A stretch of DNA of 64,000 nt, taken from positions 2,294,001 to 2,358,000 of the forward strand of contig JABYQN010000006.1 of NCBI GenBank assembly GCA_022606135.1, read 5' to 3'. This stretch comes from Fomes fomentarius (lineage: Eukaryota; Basidiomycota; Agaricomycetes; Polyporales; Polyporaceae). The notes below the pieces were generated by a model, which had not been told where the DNA came from, did no database searches, and saw only the letters and a list, made by a program, of their open reading frames with translations. A program made the position numbers and the translations under genes. This document shows positions 60,610 through 64,000 of the stretch, one piece after another (positions within the stretch are counted from its first letter, which is position 1; every line of letters begins with the position of its first letter).

Positions 60610-61884
60610 TCATCTCCTCGCACGCTTCTTAGGATTTTGTCCTGAACCATCTTCAGAGACGACCGTCGGACGGGGGCCAGGGCCATCAAGCAGACTGCGT
60701 TTCTTTGCTGTCCGCGAATAGTGAGCAAGAACCCACTCCCGCTCTGCCTCTGTTTGCTCGATGGTGCCTTGTCGAATTTCATATGCTACGCCGCAACCCT
60801 GGATCAGAGGGGACCGATGTCGGTAGCGGTCAGGCAACTCACGTTTCATTTCAAATCGTGGTCCAACCTCTGCCAATTGTACTTGACGGGGTGGGATTTT
60901 CATGAACACATGATGCCTAGCAAGGTTGTAAGTGAGATATTCCAAGAAGAACAGCATTTTGAGGTTCACCTGAACGAGATGAAGTCATCCTCGTTTGAAA
61001 AGGTCATCACTCGTTTGCTGTCCTCTTTGGGGACGGGGAAGAGGTATTTCAGTGCGTCTCGTATCCGCTCACCGAGCTTTGACGAGAAATTTTCGAAGAT
61101 CAGATGGGGGTATTGTTCGGATACGGTGGAGGACTTGTACGAGGCGATGTCATGTCGTAGTTGGACGTTATGTAGAGTAAAGTAGACGGTAGGTCCATGA
61201 GGGAAATGCGACACAATCATGGCATCTGACAGGGATGAGGTAAGGTCTTTGGTTCAACGCTGGGTGACAAGCGGTGGATTAAGACGCACCTGGTACACCA
61301 CGGTGTTCGTGCAGAATGACAAGGTCCGACACATCGTTTGCTCGACATGCATCAGCAAGCTCCTTCACAACGTAGTTTCCACGGTTGATTCTGTGCGAGT
61401 TCGGGAACACGAGTCGCATTTCCTGCATACCTAAGATGTAACAAAGCAGGCCGACACTGACAGACGCAGACGCACCTTTGCAAATTGCAATAGCTTCGAG
61501 CTAGGGTCACGCGAAGTCGTGACAACAATTTTGGGGTCCAGTATACCGGCACGCGAGTACTCGTTGTCAATGTGCGTCGTTGGCTCTAAAGGTGAGAAGT
61601 TGGAACGAGGGTGAGCTCGTACATACAAGGATGCGCACCTGCTTGTGCCTCGTCAAACGCCAGATCCCGACCCAACGTATTCGCATTTTTCATCAACTCC
61701 GTAGGTAGAGTCTTCCCGCTCGCAAGCGCATCCTTGACTTGTTGCTTTCGAAGGTATGTTTGCCGCTCTTGTGCCTCGAGGGACTTCGCATAGATGTACT
61801 GGCGGCGTTCTCGTGCTTGTCGGCGTATCTACCACACCCCTTGTCAACATTTGCCCTCTTCTGTGGTTGAGTCATAGTCACCAT
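60610..61884 (-). CDS. IMP4: U3 snoRNP protein IMP4 (Brix domain)
   Basis: IMP4 binds U3 snoRNA in the SSU processome. The best model starts with a first coding exon consisting of the ATG only (61882-61884). A short intron beginning GTGACT then joins to ATACGCCGACAAGCACGA, reading [19 protein letters not shown]. This matches the family opening, M(I/L)RRQARERR. Next are [20 protein letters not shown] and [20 protein letters not shown], then [17 protein letters not shown]. The Brix core reads [20 protein letters not shown] and [65 protein letters not shown] and [20 protein letters not shown] follow. [24 protein letters not shown] and [20 protein letters not shown] come next, ending QNPKKRARR with TGA at 60610. 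It is convergent with GNAT copy B. Confidence 0.94.
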
Positions 61885-62215
61885 TGTCACGAGCCGTTAG
61901 ACCAAGGGTTTAGGATTGGGATGCGTAGAGTTCAGGTATAGTTCCTGATAGGTTGCAGTGACTTATGTAAAACTCTAGTCGTAACAACGGGCGCTCTTAA
62001 AATTTATACACCCAGTAAAGTAGCAAAACGGTATACACGCCCAAACGAGTTCTATAAGTTGTGTATAACTGAGACGAAGAGCATTGGGGAGGTATCCGGG
62101 TTGTAAGCCCCAATTATCCGTCGACCCGAGCATTGGGGGGACAAATATATATATAATGGCCCGATATCTGAAACCGTTAAGTGTGAGGTACGGATGCGGG
62201 CGCTTGATTGCCGCA
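61885..62215. other. Spacer at the start of the repeat-rich end
   Basis: The 331 bp include the IMP4 leader region and an A/T-rich stretch with a TA-dinucleotide run (ATATATATATAATGG) near 62145. The sequence from here rightwards lacks confident host genes. Confidence 0.45.
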
Positions 62216-62460
62216 AAAGGCAAGCCTGAGCACAGAGGAGGATTACAAAATGGACCACACCACTGGGACTCGAACCCACGTCATTAGCTTGTGGCTTGCT
62301 ATCCCATCACCTCTTACCACTACACCACTTTGGCTTCTTGTACATAAAGATTGTATAGCATATATCACCACCTCTGCTGGACTTGAACGAATTTTTCTGT
62401 TCTCCCCCACCAGAACAAGTGCACTAGACGAGGAAGCTCTGGTTGATTCTGGCTCTAAGT
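62216..62460 (-). repeat. tRNA-like (SINE-like) units with A and B boxes
   Basis: On the minus strand, 62334-62255 carries TGGTGTAGTGG (a pol III A box) and GGTTCGAGTCC (a perfect B box) about 45 nt apart. Between them TGGG-ATAGCAA-GCCA folds as an anticodon-like stem-loop with AGC (Ala-like). The acceptor stem does not pair (GCCAAAG against TGGTGTG), so it is not a working tRNA. A second, weaker unit lies just upstream on that strand (about 62450-62370, CGTTCAAGTCC box). Both units end in AGYRGWG-TGG, as if they share a history. A degraded tRNA gene or a tRNA-derived SINE head is likely. The 3' part is not delimited. Confidence 0.55.
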
Positions 62461-62850
62461 ATGTACATATATGCTAATATACTACAGCAAATTGATCTCC
62501 AACAACAGACTGCTAGAAGATGCAGCAGCAAAGGTGTACCCATTGAAGGCACCACTTGAGATTCTCGGTGTCATCAGGCGCCCATACCATACCTGCACAT
62601 TACATGAGAATAGATGTGGGTGATATGTGACATTACTTACAGTGACCTTACGCCGCTAATGCGTGACATATGCTTTTTTCACGGTATCTGTAGATGACAT
62701 GCCGCGGTATGGGAAGGTGATCGGACCTGCATCGGGAAATTAACGGTCGACCTCAATAAGTCCCAGATACTATATTCGTTTGGGCGTGTAGTGTCCCACG
62801 AGATCGCACTTCTGTCCTGCGTTTAACGGCTACCTATGGCGATATCGCAC

Positions 62851-63724
62851 GCAAGGGGTAATATTGTCCACTGGGATCGATATCTTGTCCATGGAAAAAC
62901 CGATCCACTCAGGATTATTATCAGTATGTGGTCAACACTTATATAACGATGTGGTCAACCTCGGGGACTGGTTTATGTCCTGCTTTCCGGAGGTAATCTG
63001 TCAGTATCCCGGCGCTATTCTGTCCCTATGGTTCACCTTTCCTGTCCGCACTTTTACCCAGCTTCCCCTTCCTAGCCTACCACCCAGAAAAATTGGAAAG
63101 CACACTCATGGTACTCTTTATAGTGCAGGAAAATTATTCTACACGTTGTACAGTCCCTGATGTTGAATGTATGGCATGATTTCATGGGTGGCCCACACAG
63201 GCGCCCAACCGCTTACGAATGTCCACCCAAATTCGGTCACGTTAGCCGCTGGAAGTACTTCGGGTAATGGGGAGGTCATGGAAGCGCCTGTGGAAGCGAG
63301 TGTTGGCGCCCACAAAAATGTGGACCTTGCGATGGAAATTGTGGGGGCCTCATAGCTCCTAGGGAAGAAAGAAAAATTTTACATTAAAGAGGGTGTGTAG
63401 GATTTTGGGTGTACAAAAAAGGAGGTGGAGGGGGCCAGTGGTTGTCGAGCTGTAAAAGTGTGGACAGGAAATGCGATATGGCCAGGAGCCCTTATTTGGA
63501 GGACAGAATTGCGATCCCACGGGACAATATACCGTTTTGCAACGGATATGGACAGAATAGCGCCGGGTATTGTGGCAATTTACCTCCGGGAAGCAGGACA
63601 TTATCCAGTCCTGGGGTCGACCAATGCGCCAAAATAGGTGAACCTTTACTGGATAATAAATGCAGGCACGATAGGCATGTGCGGGGACAAGATATCGATC
63701 TCAGTGTACAATATTACCCCTTGC
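62851..63724. mobile_element. Inverted-repeat (MITE/foldback-like) element with TGTCC subterminal repeats
   Basis: The first 40 bases at 62851-62890 (GCAAGGGGTAATATTGTCCA...) reappear inverted at 63724-63685 with 2 mismatches. A second block, TATGTCCTGCTTTCCGGAGG then CCCGGCGCTATTCTGTCC at about 62975-63035, is inverted at about 63605-63548. A third (TTTCCTGTCCGCACTTTTAC near 63044-63063) is inverted near 63471-63451. The two arms of about 220-280 bp enclose a centre of about 380 bp with no transposase frame. Each arm repeats the motif TGTCC many times, like transposase-binding subterminal repeats. No clear target-site duplication is seen at these borders. A non-autonomous DNA transposon is the best reading; the family is unknown. 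Confidence 0.65.
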
Positions 63725-63761
63725 AGTAAAGTACGATAAGATAGACGCCTTCGATGCATGT

Positions 63762-63989
63762 TCAATCTGATCTTGTAAGGTAGATTACAGATAAACGAAC
63801 GAAAGACCATACAAGCCCTACCGCGCAATACACACTGGTCAACATCAAAGGCAGAAATTCGAACGCAGACGTCTTGTCGTTTGCGTGCTCCGACACCCCA
63901 GCGGTGTCCGACGTAACCCCAGTGCTCCGACGCTCGGTCAGCAAAGGGAACACCGTGACGAACACTTGTAACAATGGGAAACCCGCCAA
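63762..63989 (-). CDS. Hypothetical protein fragment with C-terminal hydrophobic tail
   Basis: The 75-codon frame runs MAGFPLLQVFVTVFPLLTER to a stop at 63762, ending FLPLMLTSVYCAVGLVWSFV and RLSVIYLTRSD. The two hydrophobic stretches and protein-like composition could mean the final exon of a membrane or secreted protein whose gene extends past the right edge. It may equally be chance in repeat-rich DNA. No family is recognised. Confidence 0.28.
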   Translation of the reverse strand: MAGFPLLQVFVTVFPLLTERRSTGVTSDTAGVSEHANDKTSAFEFLPLMLTSVYCAVGLVWSFVRLSVIYLTRSD

Positions 63990-64000
63990 GTAGGACCTCT

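Noticed and set aside
62255..62334. Functional tRNA-Ala(AGC) gene
   Set aside because: Acceptor stem does not pair and the T stem is imperfect, so only a tRNA-like relic or SINE head is supported.

Overview
The window is fungal nuclear DNA, most likely from an Agaricomycete (mushroom-forming basidiomycete). The genes are dense and cut by many 45-75 nt introns with GTRNGT donors and NAG acceptors. The protein set is eukaryotic and fungal (THO2, PHO81, PEX12, MDM10, Sm-G, syntaxin 18, TVP38, UTP12, IMP4), and several genes, such as the six-hairpin glycosidase pair, the GH79 protein and the DDX60-like helicase, look like Agaricomycete paralogues. There is no bacterial-type operon, CRISPR array or phage. 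Gene limits were derived by joining open stretches at plausible splice sites. Starts and stops marked as such are read directly; inner exon borders are approximate unless given.

Layout, left to right. 1-3.7 kb: two tandem paralogues of a secreted six-hairpin (GH88/GH105-type) glycosidase, the first cut by the window edge. 4.7-12.1 kb: THO2, the large THO-complex subunit. 12.5-13.7 kb: GTP cyclohydrolase I. 14.8-17.5 kb: an ABC transporter. 17.8-21.6 kb: PHO81 (SPX-ankyrin-GDPD). 21.9-23.3 kb: PEX12. 23.5-24.7 kb: a small protein resembling the RAD51-paralogue-like SWSAP1. 24.9-31.0 kb: a DDX60-like Ski2-family helicase, divergent from MDM10 (31.2-32.7 kb). 33.1-34.9 kb: an intronless RGG-rich unknown. 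35.3-35.6 kb: Sm-G. 37.2-39.7 kb: a GPI-anchored GH79-like protein. 40.5-42.0 kb: syntaxin 18/UFE1. 42.2-43.4 kb: TVP38. 43.9-45.4 kb: LOA1-like acyltransferase. 45.9-47.2 kb: F-box-like protein. 48.1-49.8 kb: a Cys/Met-metabolism PLP enzyme. 50.1-51.2 kb: an expansin-like secreted protein. 51.4-54.7 kb: UTP12. 55.0-56.8 kb: aspartyl aminopeptidase. 57.6-60.4 kb: two tandem GNAT acetyltransferases. 60.6-61.9 kb: IMP4. 62.2-64.0 kb: a gene-poor, repeat-bearing end with tRNA-like (SINE-like) units and an inverted-repeat element.

Most genes are conserved housekeeping functions (mRNA export, ribosome assembly, folate/pterin, phosphate signalling, peroxisome, ER/mitochondrial membrane). They do not form a recognisable pathway cluster. 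The points most worth following are the repeat-rich right end, the SWSAP1-like gene, the start-codon-splitting introns of IMP4 and PHO81, and the non-canonical intron in the first GNAT copy. I see no clear evidence for a new multi-gene system.
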